Shown: one piece after another, positions 35,326 to 46,943 of the stretch | How positions within the stretch are numbered: the stretch's first letter is position 1 | Layout of the letters: each line of letters starts with the position of its first letter | Source: Kalaharituber pfeilii | Lineage: Eukaryota > Ascomycota > Pezizomycetes > Pezizales > Pezizaceae | Length of the DNA stretch: 55,714 bases | Assembly (NCBI GenBank): GCA_015179045.1 | Contig: WHUZ01000168.1 | Span: 1-55,714 of the forward strand | Direction: 5' to 3' | The notes under the pieces: model-generated | The model's database searches: none | Seen by the model: the letters and a program-made list of their open reading frames with translations, nothing else | Told to the model about the DNA's origin: nothing | Made by a program: the position numbers and the translations under genes

Positions 35326-37869
35326 CAGGTGTTCCGAGAAGTGATATCCAGCAGCCGAATCTTATCGCCGGAAGCTTTTGTACAGATGACCCTGGCTATA
35401 ATCAATGAACCTCTTTTAGTGAAAAAATTAGTGAAAACCTGGCTATATGATATTGAACGGATGGGCCAAATTCTTTGTGTACACAGGTAAAGAAAGCTTG
35501 CTCTTGCAATAGATGAACAACTGGTTATAGTGAAGAAAATCAGTCGGATTCTTGGCCTTCATTAGATCCCAGGGTCACCTGTATGTACTGTACTTTCTAA
35601 GAATCCTGTACCCAGGCCCTGATCTTGCAATGGCACTTTTTGCCGAGGAGCATCCTTGCTCAGAACATCTTGCAATCAATTCGTTCCCATTAGAATGGGG
35701 ACTACCTGTTGCATTCCGTCGCGCGCTGACTAATACACCTTTTTTTTTTTTTTCGTTGGGTGGGCGCCAGCTGACCGCTTTGTGGCACAGGCATCCTCCC
35801 AATACCGGACAACCTGGAGTTCGTGCGGCATTTGGTATTCTATTGTGAGCTCAACTTTTTTTTGGGGCAGCTGCAAAATGCCATGCTTGTGATAATTGGG
35901 AGTATAACTTCGATTGACAATTCCATGTAGTCTTGAGTCTGTTTCTGATATCACAATCAATCATGGGTGTAATTGTTTACCTATTATGCAGGCATGTTCG
36001 AGACCGTAGTGACAAAGGAATGTGAAGATCATTTCCAAATATAGTAAGTTCTCATGTACTAGTATTGATTTAACGTTCTTGGCATGTTGCATTTTTCAGC
36101 TTTCCCACATAAAGTACCTCCTTTTCAGTCTGCATCTACTCACCCCTTAATTTATTTATTTATTTATTTTTTTTTTCTAAGTAGAGTGGACAAAATTCTA
36201 CATCAATGCCCTTTAGGTTTCAATCAGGTGTCGTTTGGTAATGTAGTAGCATAGGTCTTCAGACGTTGTGGTTGAAAGTGGTCCCCCACCTTTTGCCATC
36301 CAATCGAGCACGTGCCCCGCCAAGCCAATTCCACAGGCCACGCCAAATCCGGGGAACCAAAAACTGCCTTGCTAAAAAATGCATTGCATCGCATCGGGCA
36401 ACAACGCAAAACCTTCGGCGACCTGAGATTCAAAGTGGACGATTATGACCTAAGTAACATGTATGATAGATGTGGACTTGTGTTTCTTTTTCTGCACGAA
36501 TACGATTCCGTACAAGTAACGTCTAAAACACGGCATCATGCTGTGCAATACAGTGCAAGTAGAATACAGAAACTGTAGGACCTTTCTTGATTGGGGATTG
36601 TTGCGGAGAAAAAAAAAGTGGTGATGGCTGTTTTACAAAAGAGGGGGTTGAGGAACCTTTGCCGATAGAATACTTCTGGTTTTGGTCCACATTGCAATAT
36701 CGCAAAGATTCATGATCATGATATTGACTTTTAAGGTTAAGCTCCGCGCATCATGCGTCATCGAAAGCCTAATTCACGAATTCCACCCCACTTTGATGTT
36801 TTGTGCCCGCCTCATGTCGTCAGCCGCAATACGCTAACCTTTTAGCCCAGCTGCCTTAGACTCTAGTATTACAATTGGTGGAGCTATCATATATGTTGAG
36901 AATCAAGAGAAGCACTGCTTAGTAACCTATACTGATTCTTCCAGCTTCATCAAATCCCACGAAACGCTGTGCAGTGGAGCAATGTACACCAGCATTCCGG
37001 TGCATCTCCCTCCAACAGTCCCTTCACCAGCTATCAAATGCCTAAACCGAAAGCAACGTGCACGTAAAAACAAAAAAAAAACAAAGACAACCAACTTTTT
37101 TTTTTTGCTTTTCATGACCCCCATTGAAGACATACCTAACGTACCTAACTGGGAGACCAAGGACATGCAAAAGAGAGAAAAAAGAAAAGAAAAGATCTCA
37201 TTCCCATAGAATTCGAGTGTATTAGACGTTTCTTTTTTTCCTCGGAAATCCACTCAATTCCCACGCTTGATTTTCTTCCTTCTTCCTTCTTTTCGTTTTT
37301 AAAAATCCTTGATGTGTTGCAGCAGATACTTTTTCGCTTTTGTTTTTTTTTTCCTTTTTCTTTGTCCTGATAGAGAGAAGTGTTGGTATTTGCCCACGGC
37401 AGATCGTGGACAGACATACAAGTACAGGTTGCGCCCCCCCACGTTTCCTGGAAAAAAGAAACCACGAAGAAAGTGCAGAAAAAAACAATAATGAAGAATA
37501 AAAATGGTTAAGTGCGAATAAAAATTGATAGTATAAAAAGCCAACCAGACCCAGTGAAAAGAAAAAACAAGGACCGAGATGAGACATAGAGCACAACTTT
37601 TTTGGGGAGAAGGAAAACAAAACAACAAAAAAAAAAAGGAAACACCAGGAGCATAGAGCGAGAGGAGAATAAATGCATTTGTATTATCCAGGCAACAGCA
37701 GTAATGCGAGAGTAGGAGAAATGGACCAAGGAGGAGGAACCGAACACACATCCTTCATAGATGGTCACGGTGCTGCTGTTCCACCACTCCCCTATCACCA
37801 GCACCACAATTAACAGCAAAAATCAACATTAATTTGGCAACACCAACTCCGACTGAACCGTCATCACAA
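35326..37869. other. Stretch without a recognised gene
   Basis: It includes a possible retroposed tail at 35740 (listed separately), a (TTTA)n/T tract at about 36151-36175 and several A/T homopolymers at 37070-37640. Open frames are short and low-complexity (Phe/Lys-rich). The 3' flank of the NmrA-like gene begins at 37869. Confidence 0.4.
35740..35787 (-). mobile_element. Possible third-type retroposed tail
   Basis: A long T run is followed by CGTTGGGTGGGCGCCAGCTG and ACCGCTTTGTGGCACAG. On the minus strand this is a GC-rich body ending in poly(A), the same form as families A and B. No target duplication was found and the 5' end is arbitrary, so this is only a candidate. Confidence 0.3.
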
Positions 37870-39037
37870 TTACATTTCCATCTCCATCCCATTTGGCTCA
37901 TTGTTCGGCGTAACTGGCATGCTCTCACCAATAGTGGCTTCCTCTGCATCCAATTGAAGTATCCACGGTGCTCCATTCGCTCGCTCCTCCACTGGGAATA
38001 CTTCTCTTGCATATTCTTCCAAACTGCGCCAACCTTGCCAAAGATTCCTCGCTACATCTGGGCAGCGCTCTCCCATACCCGGAAGAAAATACGAATTCCG
38101 AGGGTCTTGAAACATCTTCGCAATTGCATAGAGTTGGTCTTGGTAGCCTTGGGGTATTGGCATTCCGGAGAGGTCGAGTGGGGACTGGACGTATACTACC
38201 CTCCGCCCTAATCCCTTGGTGAAGGCGGCAGCCGCTTGAAGTGGGGTAAGAACTTCAAATGCCAGTGGAATCCTAACAGTTTGTGAGTATAATACTTCAA
38301 TGAAAATTAGCCGGACTAGGATTACATACCGCATTCCACCCCATTTTCTAACGCCGTCCTTCAAGACCTGGAGAATTGCTGGGCCTACATCATGCTCCGT
38401 GTCTAACCATGGCAGGGGTAAAGTGGGTGAAACGGGGCCCTCCATATGAATCCACCGTCGCCGTCCTCTTCAAGCTGCCATAGTGGTACGGGTAACACAC
38501 TCGAGAAGTTGTTGTTGTAGCATCCTGCATAGACGAATGTTGCGTCTAGGCCAAACACCTCCCTAACATGCTTTTCTACTTCGAACTTGGTTTTCCAACA
38601 CGGTAGTCCTTCCAGTGGTGGCTCTCCTGCTCTCCGTGGATGAGTGCTATGGTCCGTTAATGAGGAATAGATATAGTGTTTGACCCCCCTTTCTTCGCCG
38701 CAGATGCTAATGACTTCCCAATTGCCACCTCGTCACCCCATGAAGTAGTGTTGATGAATGCGATATTCGCTCCAGCAAAGAGATCGGAGATGAACTTTGG
38801 GTCCTCCAGCGATCCCTCAATTAATGTTACGTCGTTCAGCGAGGCGAGTTCATTTGATAGTTGCGGGTTTCTGGCGCATGATCGCAGCTGGGCTCGTACT
38901 GTGAAGCCGACTGCTGAAGCGACCCTGATGACTGACGATGCTTGTCGCCCAAGAGAATTGACGACCACCAGCGTCTGATTTCGTCTCCGTGGGGAAGTGG
39001 AGTTCATTAGCATGGTGTTTGTGGGATCGTAAATCAT
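37870..39037 (-). CDS. NmrA-like NAD(P)-binding protein with two frame breaks
   Basis: An atypical short-chain dehydrogenase fold of the NmrA/HSCARG type, which binds NAD(P) and usually acts as a redox sensor or regulator. The first segment has the nucleotide-binding turn VVVNSLGRQASSVIRVA (24-40), SLEDPKFISDLFAGANIAFI and GKSLASAAKKGG. The frame then shifts at the C6 run 38684-38689 into VKHYIYSSLTDH, WKTKFEVEKHVREVFGL and IWRAPFHP. It shifts again near 38405-38450 into LPWLDTEHDVGPAILQVLKDG. A 57 bp intron (38273-38329, GTATGT..GTTAG) precedes RIPLAFEVLTPLQAAAAFTKGLG and EEYAREVFPVEERANG. Each break is repaired by one added base; about 370 residues would result, normal for the family. No other stop interrupts it. 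The start could also be Met9 or Met11. Functional gene with sequence errors or recent pseudogene: undecided. Confidence 0.75.
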
Positions 39038-40060
39038 TTGCGAGATTGAGCAGAGGAATCGAATTCAAATAAAGCAAGTATAATTATGCAACTAGAAGGG
39101 GATAGAAAAAGAAAAGGAACCGAAGGAGAAAAGAAAAAAAGGAATGAAAAAGAAGGTTCAAAGGTGGCTGTAGTTTGCGCGAGTTAAGGTTTGTAACGGC
39201 GAGGTTGGTGATGATATTTCGTAATTAAGGTACTTAGTTTCCCTCTGCCCTCGTGACAACCAGACTAAGAATTAAATCCTCCGTTTGATAACTGATATTG
39301 CAAACTGCACCGCAAAGTGATCAAGAACAATATCGGAAGATAATATGTAGCTATTCAAGATGAAGCACCGATTCTCCAATACGTTTAAATGGTCAAGTGA
39401 AGCTGCACAGCTCAACGTTGCCAATGTAGTTGCTTGGATTCAATTGATTATTTGACCGGCTTTCCACCCCCAGTCGTCAAATGGAGACTTGCTAAGTAGG
39501 CTGAGTGAACTCTGGCTGTCCTCAACCAGGACGACGTAGCGACGTTAGAAAGCTTTTATCCCACAAAATTGTGGGTAATATAACTAGTCCCTTTGTTTAC
39601 CTAGATCTGAATTAGCACGTGGAAACCTGATTGCGGTTGAAGCAAAATAAGCACACTGAGATAGCAGGACACCGGGGACGTAAGGGTTACAGCTAGGGTG
39701 TCGAGGGGGGGGGGGGGGAAATAAAATAAAATAAATGAAGATGAAATAGGGCGGCAACGAAGCAAGCAAGTTGTAAGCTCTCGCAAGTTCTATTTGCCTG
39801 CCGTAAAACGGTGGTATCTTTGTGATTATTTAAGATCCAACAGGTATCCAACAGCGGCATGTAGCCACGCGGGAGCCAGTGCACGTGAACACTAAATGAC
39901 GTGAATATGAGAAGTAATGGCCTTACAGTTTGAATCTGTACCACACCACAGCTCCTCAATATTCACAGCAAATCGTGTGAGCAGAACGTATATGGTGAAG
40001 AGCACAGTTTGAAGGCCGAGTTCTGCACAGAGGGTGGGGTGAACCAAGGAACCGTTGACG
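39038..40060. other. Intergenic stretch
   Basis: This is the 5' flank of the NmrA-like gene on its coding strand. It holds a run of about 13 Gs followed by AAATAAAATAAAATAAATG at about 39706-39735. No gene is recognised. Confidence 0.4.
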
Positions 40061-40426
40061 TCAAGGATTTCGGATACAACTATTCCTCGGTATAATCCCA
40101 GGGGATAAGCTGAAGTAGCTGCTGAGAGTGGTGAGGGAAAAAGGTTTGACGGTCGGCCAGTAGAGTCGGATAATGCTGTTGTTTGGGCCGGCAGGGTACA
40201 ATCGAAGTATCGAATTGTGAGTGAGCCTAATGTGCTTCTCCGCTCCAGTCTTGATCAGGCTTGTGGTGCCAGAAAGGGAAAATAGATCAAACACTTCGCA
40301 CCTCCTTCCACAACCCTCTCTATTTATCTGCCTTAACGCTTTGATGACCAAGTCTCCTTTTCCATGCTTGTCATCAAATTCTCTGCTTAGTCCTTCCTTC
40401 ATTGGTTGCGAGAAATCCCACTCCAT
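40061..40426 (-). pseudogene. Possible patatin-like phospholipase fragment
   Basis: The frame reads IKALRQINREGCGRRCEVFD, then LFSLSGTTSL. Fungal patatin-like proteins have a helix ending in CEVFDLIGGTSTGG at this place, so the first half matches while the GxSxG elbow is lost. There is no DGGG oxyanion motif upstream and no downstream Asp. If the assignment is right it is a dead fragment; the alternative is a chance frame. Confidence 0.3.
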
Positions 40427-42481
40427 CTCAGTGCAAGAGCTCCCCCACTAGACCTTGTCTATCATAGTACAACTACCCCCAAGACATGTCACGATATAAC
40501 CGTTCGCCAACATCCGCTTGGGGTAGCGCTGCTCTTTCCGAAAGTACGCATAGCGTATCGTATCGCATATGTGATTCTAAACAGCCTTCCCTAGCCTAGA
40601 ACGATGAGCAACTTTACGTAACTTAAAGCACCTTCAGGAAACATAGCTGCAACATGCTCCTTCAAAATAGTATCAACCAAGTTTCCCTGAAAAGAAAAAA
40701 AAAACCAAGCCACCAAACAGCATATCGAATCCCAACCTCTTGGGTCGCACAGCAACCATCCTTATTGGTTCGCTTTTCCTTTCTCATCAGTCTCTCAATC
40801 CTGAAAAGCTCCACCAATTGACGCGAAACGTTGTAATTACTGAGCGAGCCTTAAACCCAGGTACTGGAACAGGGGTTAAGTAGGAAAAGAATTTCAATCT
40901 GCATATATTCCAATGACAAATTTAGATGCACAAAGCCTGAAAAACTGTTGAGAGAGCCAGTGAAATAGCGTTGCCCAGTCACAAGATGCAGTGCATTAGA
41001 TTTAGGGCCGACTAAATTCCGGCGGGAGCTCCTGATAAATATCAATTAGCTCACAATGCCCTCATTCTCCTGCACTTCTGCGGCTGCTCCTCCAAGCAAA
41101 TTCATTTAGCTGCTCCTCCATCGTCAACCTAACTACAGAATTAAGATATCATATTCCTTGTCATCACATCACTTGGTACCTTGCTTTCCTTCCCGGTAAA
41201 GTTCACTCCGCGGAGAAAGCTCTTCCTTTGATTCTTCGCCTATCTGTCATGTGCTCCTCCAGCTCCTCCAACATTCAATATAAATTAATAAATCTCTCCA
41301 ACGTTTCAAATACGGAGTATATAAATGATGTTGGAGGCGTTTGTGGGGTATTCAAAGGAACCTGCAGCCGGACAATATACCGGAATGTGGAGAACTGCAT
41401 TGTTGATCCTCCTTAAGGAAACCCTGGGTGTGAGGATCTGCAATTTAGAAGGAGGGGAATGGTTTTTAAATCATGGAACGTTGTATAGTCAGAAGTGCGG
41501 TGCACTCTCATAAGGCATCGTGGACGGCGATGCTAACAATTGCAACAATAGATACCCACGGTTGAGTGTCAGCTTGGGAAAATAAAAAGCTCATCCTGGC
41601 TGCAGAATAAGGTGACTGTTTTTCTAACAGCAAAAAGAAAACCAATCGATAAGAAGGAAATTTTTGATCGCCGCTTTTCCTAGTTGAGGCAGGCTGGGAC
41701 ATCCAGTTATGATTTGATAACGTTATCGGTGCTCACAAGACTAACGACATCGGGTTGAGTAACAACAAAGTCCTGTTAAGGAGATCAAGACTTTTCGTAC
41801 CGGGATCAAGGATCGATAGTTGACACTTTTCTATCGGAGCTTTTTATTGCACATGCGATCTATGTAGAACAATACTACGTAAACAATCATCTGAGTCACC
41901 AGGGAGAAATCAGAGCTGACATTGTTTTCTTTCCACTTGATACGAGTATTTTTGAAAGAAATCGCAACTGTTACATACCTATTCCAATTGCTATACCGAT
42001 CGGCAAGCGGAGATGTAAGCATCACGCCATGACCTAATCAAGACGTTTCGCCGAGCTGGTCCCTTACGGCACGAGCCTGCAGCAGGCCTCCAGAATTGCC
42101 AACAACCTACAATTCCCGGTTTGCTGTTTTCTTTGTGTCCCTCTGTGTCATTCCACCGGTACACCATGTTATTTAATAGAGCAATATACCTAAGTGACGT
42201 TCAAAATTGAAATCAATACAACGGTTGGTACAATCATCATCCAGGGCACCATTGCTCGCAGCCCCTCGAATCCACTGCGACTATCTCCCGCGACATCCCT
42301 GTTTTTTGATGCATGCGAGTTCTCCCAGTTTCCTGAGCTCCTTGGAACTTTTCGATAGGAAGCGAAAACCCTGCCTTGTTTGCAGAGCTGCATATGGATC
42401 ACTTTGGTCAGTATTTCAAGGTCTCAGAGCCAATTGAACGCTAAAGGCAAGTTGAAGAAATGAGAATGTGCATGCGTCATT
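40427..42481. other. Stretch without a recognised gene
   Basis: Only short frames without family features. No element boundaries were identified. The 86-bp tandem repeat begins at 42482. Confidence 0.4.
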
Positions 42482-42739
42482 TCGATGAACATTCTTATTT
42501 TATAGGATTCGCTGGGAGCTCGAGGTTAGCAGACGCAAGTGTTGTCTTGTCTTATAGATACTTCCATTCGATGAACATTCTTATTTTATAGGATTCGCTG
42601 GGAGCTCGAGGTTAGCACACGCAAGTGTTGTCTTGTCTTATAGATACTTCCATTCGATGAACATTCTTATTTTATAGGATTCGCTGGGAGCTCGAGGTCA
42701 GCAGACGCAAGTGTTGTCTTGTCTTATAGATACTTCCAT
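42482..42739. repeat. Three tandem copies of an 86-bp unit
   Basis: Units start at 42482, 42568 and 42654 (TCGATGAACATTCTTATTTT..), each 86 bp. They differ at only a few sites (GTTAGCAGACGC, GTTAGCACACGC and GTCAGCAGACGC). This indicates recent tandem amplification. No coding function is evident. Confidence 0.95.
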
Positions 42740-42826
42740 TTCGGTATCAAATGTAATTTTAACAAATCCTGATAGAATTGGGCTAGAAGCACATATATCC
42801 AAGGAACTTATGTTTCATAACTGTTT

Positions 42827-43063
42827 TTGCTCGATAATGCACGTTACCAGCTGCATGTCCTCACGCATATGGCTAAGGATACAGTAGCTAGAACCTGTCA
42901 TACGGAATCAGGTCGGGGCGAGGCGGCTGATGGACTAAAGGTAGCCATCAAGGTACACAGGCAGTTGAAGGAAGCAGGAGCCCAGTCTCTGGCTGATACC
43001 GTCTCTGAGTATGTGCACCTAGGTATATCTCTGAAGGAACTTAGTAAGCTATTAGCAGTTTAG
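42827..43063 (+). CDS. Hypothetical small protein or gene remnant
   Basis: 78 codons with an ordinary helical composition (LKVAIKVHRQLKEAGAQSLA, then VSEYVHLGISLKELSKLLAV). A second coding-like stretch in a different frame follows at about 43178-43405 (IPPQENGLGLAAFKLLTDGA, then RVAMERVLEQQAGPLETD). The two could be pieces of one decayed or intron-containing gene. No family is recognised. Confidence 0.25.
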   Translation: MLDNARYQLHVLTHMAKDTVARTCHTESGRGEAADGLKVAIKVHRQLKEAGAQSLADTVSEYVHLGISLKELSKLLAV

Positions 43064-43485
43064 CAATTCTGCCCACACGTTACGGTCTGACTCATCTGCA
43101 ATGGCCCAACTCACATAGTAGGACCTTGCACCTGACGCGCTTTGAGCGGTGAAATCCTGTGACAAATCTTAGCTAGAATCCCTCCTCAGGAGAATGGACT
43201 TGGCTTGGCTGCCTTCAAATTGCTGACTGATGGAGCTGCGAAGGTAAGAAGTATTGGAAAGTCGGCCAACAGAACGAGAATGGATGCTAGAACCACGCAT
43301 TTCCACTGCTCGATCAGAAGAGTTGCAATGGAGAGAGTTCTGGAGCAGCAAGCTGGGCCCTTGGAGACGGACAAGGGTCTAGTCCTCTTGCAATTACCGC
43401 TATAGGTAAGTACTAGTACATAGACGCACATGAGGGCTTAATTCGGGTAATTCCGAGCATAAGAAATGCCAGTTACTTAATTCTA

Positions 43486-43955
43486 CCGTTTCACCTAGCC
43501 ATACCGGACCTCGGTAAACCTGAAACCTTGCTATACTGGACGACCCTTGACAGTTTTTGCAATTTACATTGAAAAAAAATATAGCTATACCGGACACCCA
43601 GTTAAATCGGACCGGACAACAAAACTAAAGACTTTTAAATTCAAACTACATACAAACTAACTACTGTAGCTGAACCAGATGAATGCCTCAACCATGAAGC
43701 TTCTTTTGTACCTTCTGTGTGTCATAGTGGTATCATTGAAGTATTCTCAACATCTTGCTTTCAATGTTCAAAGTTCTGTACTATCTTGGGAGATTGAGAA
43801 GAGAATACCCTGTAGTCTCCAGGCATATTGTATCTCTCAATTGGCTTACTAAGTTCTTTACCCTCCTGGCAGGCAAAATTTGTTATACCGGACGCTAGGT
43901 TAGACCGGACAGAAAGTGTTGGATTTTGGTCGTCCGGTATAGCTAGGTGAAACTG
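43486..43955. mobile_element. Non-autonomous TA-type inverted-repeat element
   Basis: Left end CCGTTTCACCTAGCCATACC and right end GGTATAGCTAGGTGAAACTG pair with two mismatches. TA precedes the left end; the right flank is AA, so that base has probably mutated. TATACCGGAC-type motifs recur subterminally on both sides (CTATACCGGACAC, TTATACCGGACGC), as in the element at 21517. The 470 bp contain no transposase. Confidence 0.75.
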
Positions 43956-44347
43956 AAAGTATGCATGCACTTTCGTCAGAGAATCGCAACGAATGCTCAG
44001 CATGAGCAACATAAAGGGGAAAAAAAATGCCTCGTTCCACAATTGCACTGCAGATGTTCATAATTATTACTCGAGATCGAAACCGCTTCACCGTAGTACT
44101 CCTGCAGTCGAGCTCTTGTATTGGATCCTGTCATATTAGATAACCTGTCTGTTGGACCAACTTCGCCGGCCTGGGCCAATTGGGCCGGTGGGGATTTTGG
44201 ATATTTTGAATAAATCCCGCCGGTCCCGGCCGTATCCAATAAAACAGGTGCGACTTGTATAGGGGCGAGAGACATATTCACGAGGTATAATTGACTGCTG
44301 TGCTGTCAGCTCAGGCGGTCGACGACGACGTAACCAGACTAAATTTT

Positions 44348-45066
44348 CAGTGTTCCCAACGGGCAGGCCTGGGCTATAGATATCTTGGCCGACCGTGAGG
44401 TCCGCCCGCGCCGGTCCAGGCGGCCTGAATGTCTCAGGCCCAGGCCGGTCCAGACCATTCAGGTCAGTCCAGGACGGTCCAGGCCATTCAGGCCGCAGTG
44501 TGAGTTAAATCCTACAGTAGCTATATACACAACGTACTCTAACCTCTACCTATACCTCATTCCCTCACATATAGGATTTTGCTTGCCAATTTCACACCAC
44601 CAGCATCGCTTTCCACCAAATCATCATGCACAGCTAGCTTCACCATACTGTCAAATCCAACTTTGTCGCACCAGACTTTCCAGAAGGCTCGATTTCGGCC
44701 ATCAGATTCTGACTGTAGAGGATCGTCGATGCAAAGATCAAAAGCTTGAACTGCACTATGGAGAGTAAGAAAGATTACTGAAAGGAATCGTCATCACCAG
44801 TACTGGTAGTTGGAATGTGTGTCTCCATGTATGCAGTAAGCTGTACTAAAAAAAAAAAAAAAATTGGCGTACCTGAATGCGTGCAAAAGGCGCTGCTCAA
44901 TTAGAAAAAAATGTCTAGATAGCTGTCTGAGGATATAGAAAGGTTTTATGTTAAATCCGTGTCCAAGGAACCTGAAGGTGGCCCGTGAATAGCCTCGTAA
45001 CCAGCCCTCCTACCACCTGAATCGCTTGAACGGCCTGGTCGGCGGCCTGGCCGGTTGGGAACACTG
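44348..45066. mobile_element. Non-autonomous inverted-repeat element with GGCC-rich ends
   Basis: CAGTGTTCCCAACGGGCAGG at the left is inverted at the right as CCTGGCCGGTTGGGAACACTG (45046-45066). CAGTG ends suggest the hAT superfamily, but the adjacent 8-mers do not match, so the class is tentative. The left third carries irregular repeats of GGTCCAG and CCATTCAGG. There is no transposase frame. Confidence 0.55.
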
Positions 45067-46098
45067 GTCGACGTAGGTTAGGCCATCCTCGACGGTGAGA
45101 GCACTTGGTAGTAGATCACTTTAACGATGCATTCTTCAACGGCAAATCATGTTCATGTCACAACTGGCCTAGGCCTTGCGTGCAACTATCTGTTTCTCAG
45201 CCTCGTACATCTGCCAGAGAAACTCCCTTTGCATACTGTAGGCGTCAGACACCGTCGCCTATAATCATTTCGCGTATGCGTAAGTTTGTCCAAGTTGGGA
45301 AACTTGATTATATACTCTACAATGCCTGTTTGACGCAATGTCATATGGATTACGCTGTCTATGTCTTTGGGTATTCGATAAGCTTGCTGCTTGCGGCGGC
45401 ACTGCTTGGAGTAGAAGAAGAAGAAGAAGAAGAAGAAGAAGAAGAAGAAGAAGCGCTTGTGACTTGACGGGCACAGGTCTTAAGAATGGAGATGACGTAC
45501 TGTAGGGTTGGGCGTGACTCTCGGTCCACGTGGAAGTTCCAGGTGTACAGTAGGGTTGTGTTACGGTTTCTACGATGATGTAGTGAATAGAGGGTGTAAC
45601 TTAGGACAACGCTTGGTGCTTGGCCTGTGAGAGGGAAGCTCTTGCTGGATCTTGTTGTAGTAGTCAATCCTGCGTGCCTTCCATCAATAGTATTGTCTAA
45701 CTTGCTATGATATCATGATGTTCTATCTATGGATATCCCTCAGCCACTGCCTCACCTCATCTAGAGGTCCATCCGGTGGCTCTGCTCCTGTACGTCCGTT
45801 CAGCGGCCCTGCTCCTGGAGGTCCGTCCGGTGGCTGACACTGCTATGACATTGCCGTCAGTTCCTTGCAATACACATCCGTGCCCCACCCATGTTTCATT
45901 GCCAGACTGTAGCTATCGGTTGATCAGGCCGAATTGTCACTAGCAGCTTTACAGGTCAATGGGTGGATATCCCCTTCCTGGGGAGGCCCTGACAGGTTGT
46001 GCTTATTCAAGCGTACGCCCGGAGCTTATTGCAGGTATGAACACTGTGACAAGTCAGTGTTGAGCGTTTGGCAGAAGGAAGCAAGTCATCTCAAGTTT
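45067..46098. other. Stretch with a GAA microsatellite, no recognised gene
   Basis: Frames crossing the microsatellite are poly-Glu or poly-Leu/Ser artefacts of the repeat. No conserved protein is present. Paired GGTCCRTCCGGTGGCTCTGCTCC-like segments occur near 45766-45830. Confidence 0.4.
45414..45453. repeat. (GAA)13 microsatellite
   Basis: An uninterrupted run of 13 GAA units. This purine tract can form triplex DNA and is likely length-variable. Confidence 0.97.
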
Positions 46099-46943
46099 TC
46101 AGAACGAGTCACTGCGTGAGAACCGCATCAAATCCACACCCTTTGCATGCCCCTTGGCAGGCTCATACGCCGTCCCATGCCACCAGTCAAGTATCCCTGT
46201 GGTCCCATAGTCCCCCCTTGAACGCTCATGGTGCCGATCGTGTACTTTCGCCGCCTTCCCAAAGAAATCATACCCCGCGTGGTCGAAAACGGCCTCCAGG
46301 GTCGCCACGCCCGCGAACGCCCAAGCGGTCATTTGGTCGCCGCCTCGCGCATGAAAACGCAGAGGACGAGGTCCCGCACGGCGCGCGAGAAGGGCGGAAG
46401 CCTGGGGGAAAGACTGAATGGTTCCTTCGGACTTGCGGGGGCCGCGAAGGTGTAGGGTACAAGTATGAGCAGGTTGTTCCTGAACGCGGGCGCCATGCAG
46501 TGCCGGACTTGGGCCGGCGTGGGTTGCTTGTTGGGAGGCTGAATTTTGTGGCGGCGAGTGAACTCTGGGAGCAGCGTCGGCAGGGCATGGTCCAGCAGCA
46601 GAGAAGGGAGGATGAAGGAGAGGACTGGAAGGAAGTACTGTGTTGTACCGGGATATTGCGCACAACCGGGATGTTGTGCACTTTCGGAACATGCGAATTT
46701 TTGCAGTAGTGGCTGCAATTCATGTGCGAGTATTATGAAACTTTAGGATGATGTTTTTAACATATCCTGAAATATATTCTGTGCCCCAGATTGCATCTAT
46801 CGGAGGACAGCATGGTGTACTGTACTGAGATATACCTAATTAGGCAATAGGGCACCTCTGTTTATAAAATTAGACACAGATCAGCTAGAGTGTTGATATG
46901 CTTAATTACACATCAGCATATGCTCATGATTATATATACTAAG

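Noticed and set aside
40061..40426. A functional patatin-like phospholipase
   Set aside because: Only one helix-like block resembles the family. The GxSxG and oxyanion motifs are absent, so at most a fragment is annotated.
44143..44249. A roughly 107-bp element with ACCTGTCTGTTGGA and TCCAATAAAACAGGT ends
   Set aside because: The ends pair imperfectly and no target duplication is visible. It could be an ordinary GGCC-rich imperfect palindrome.
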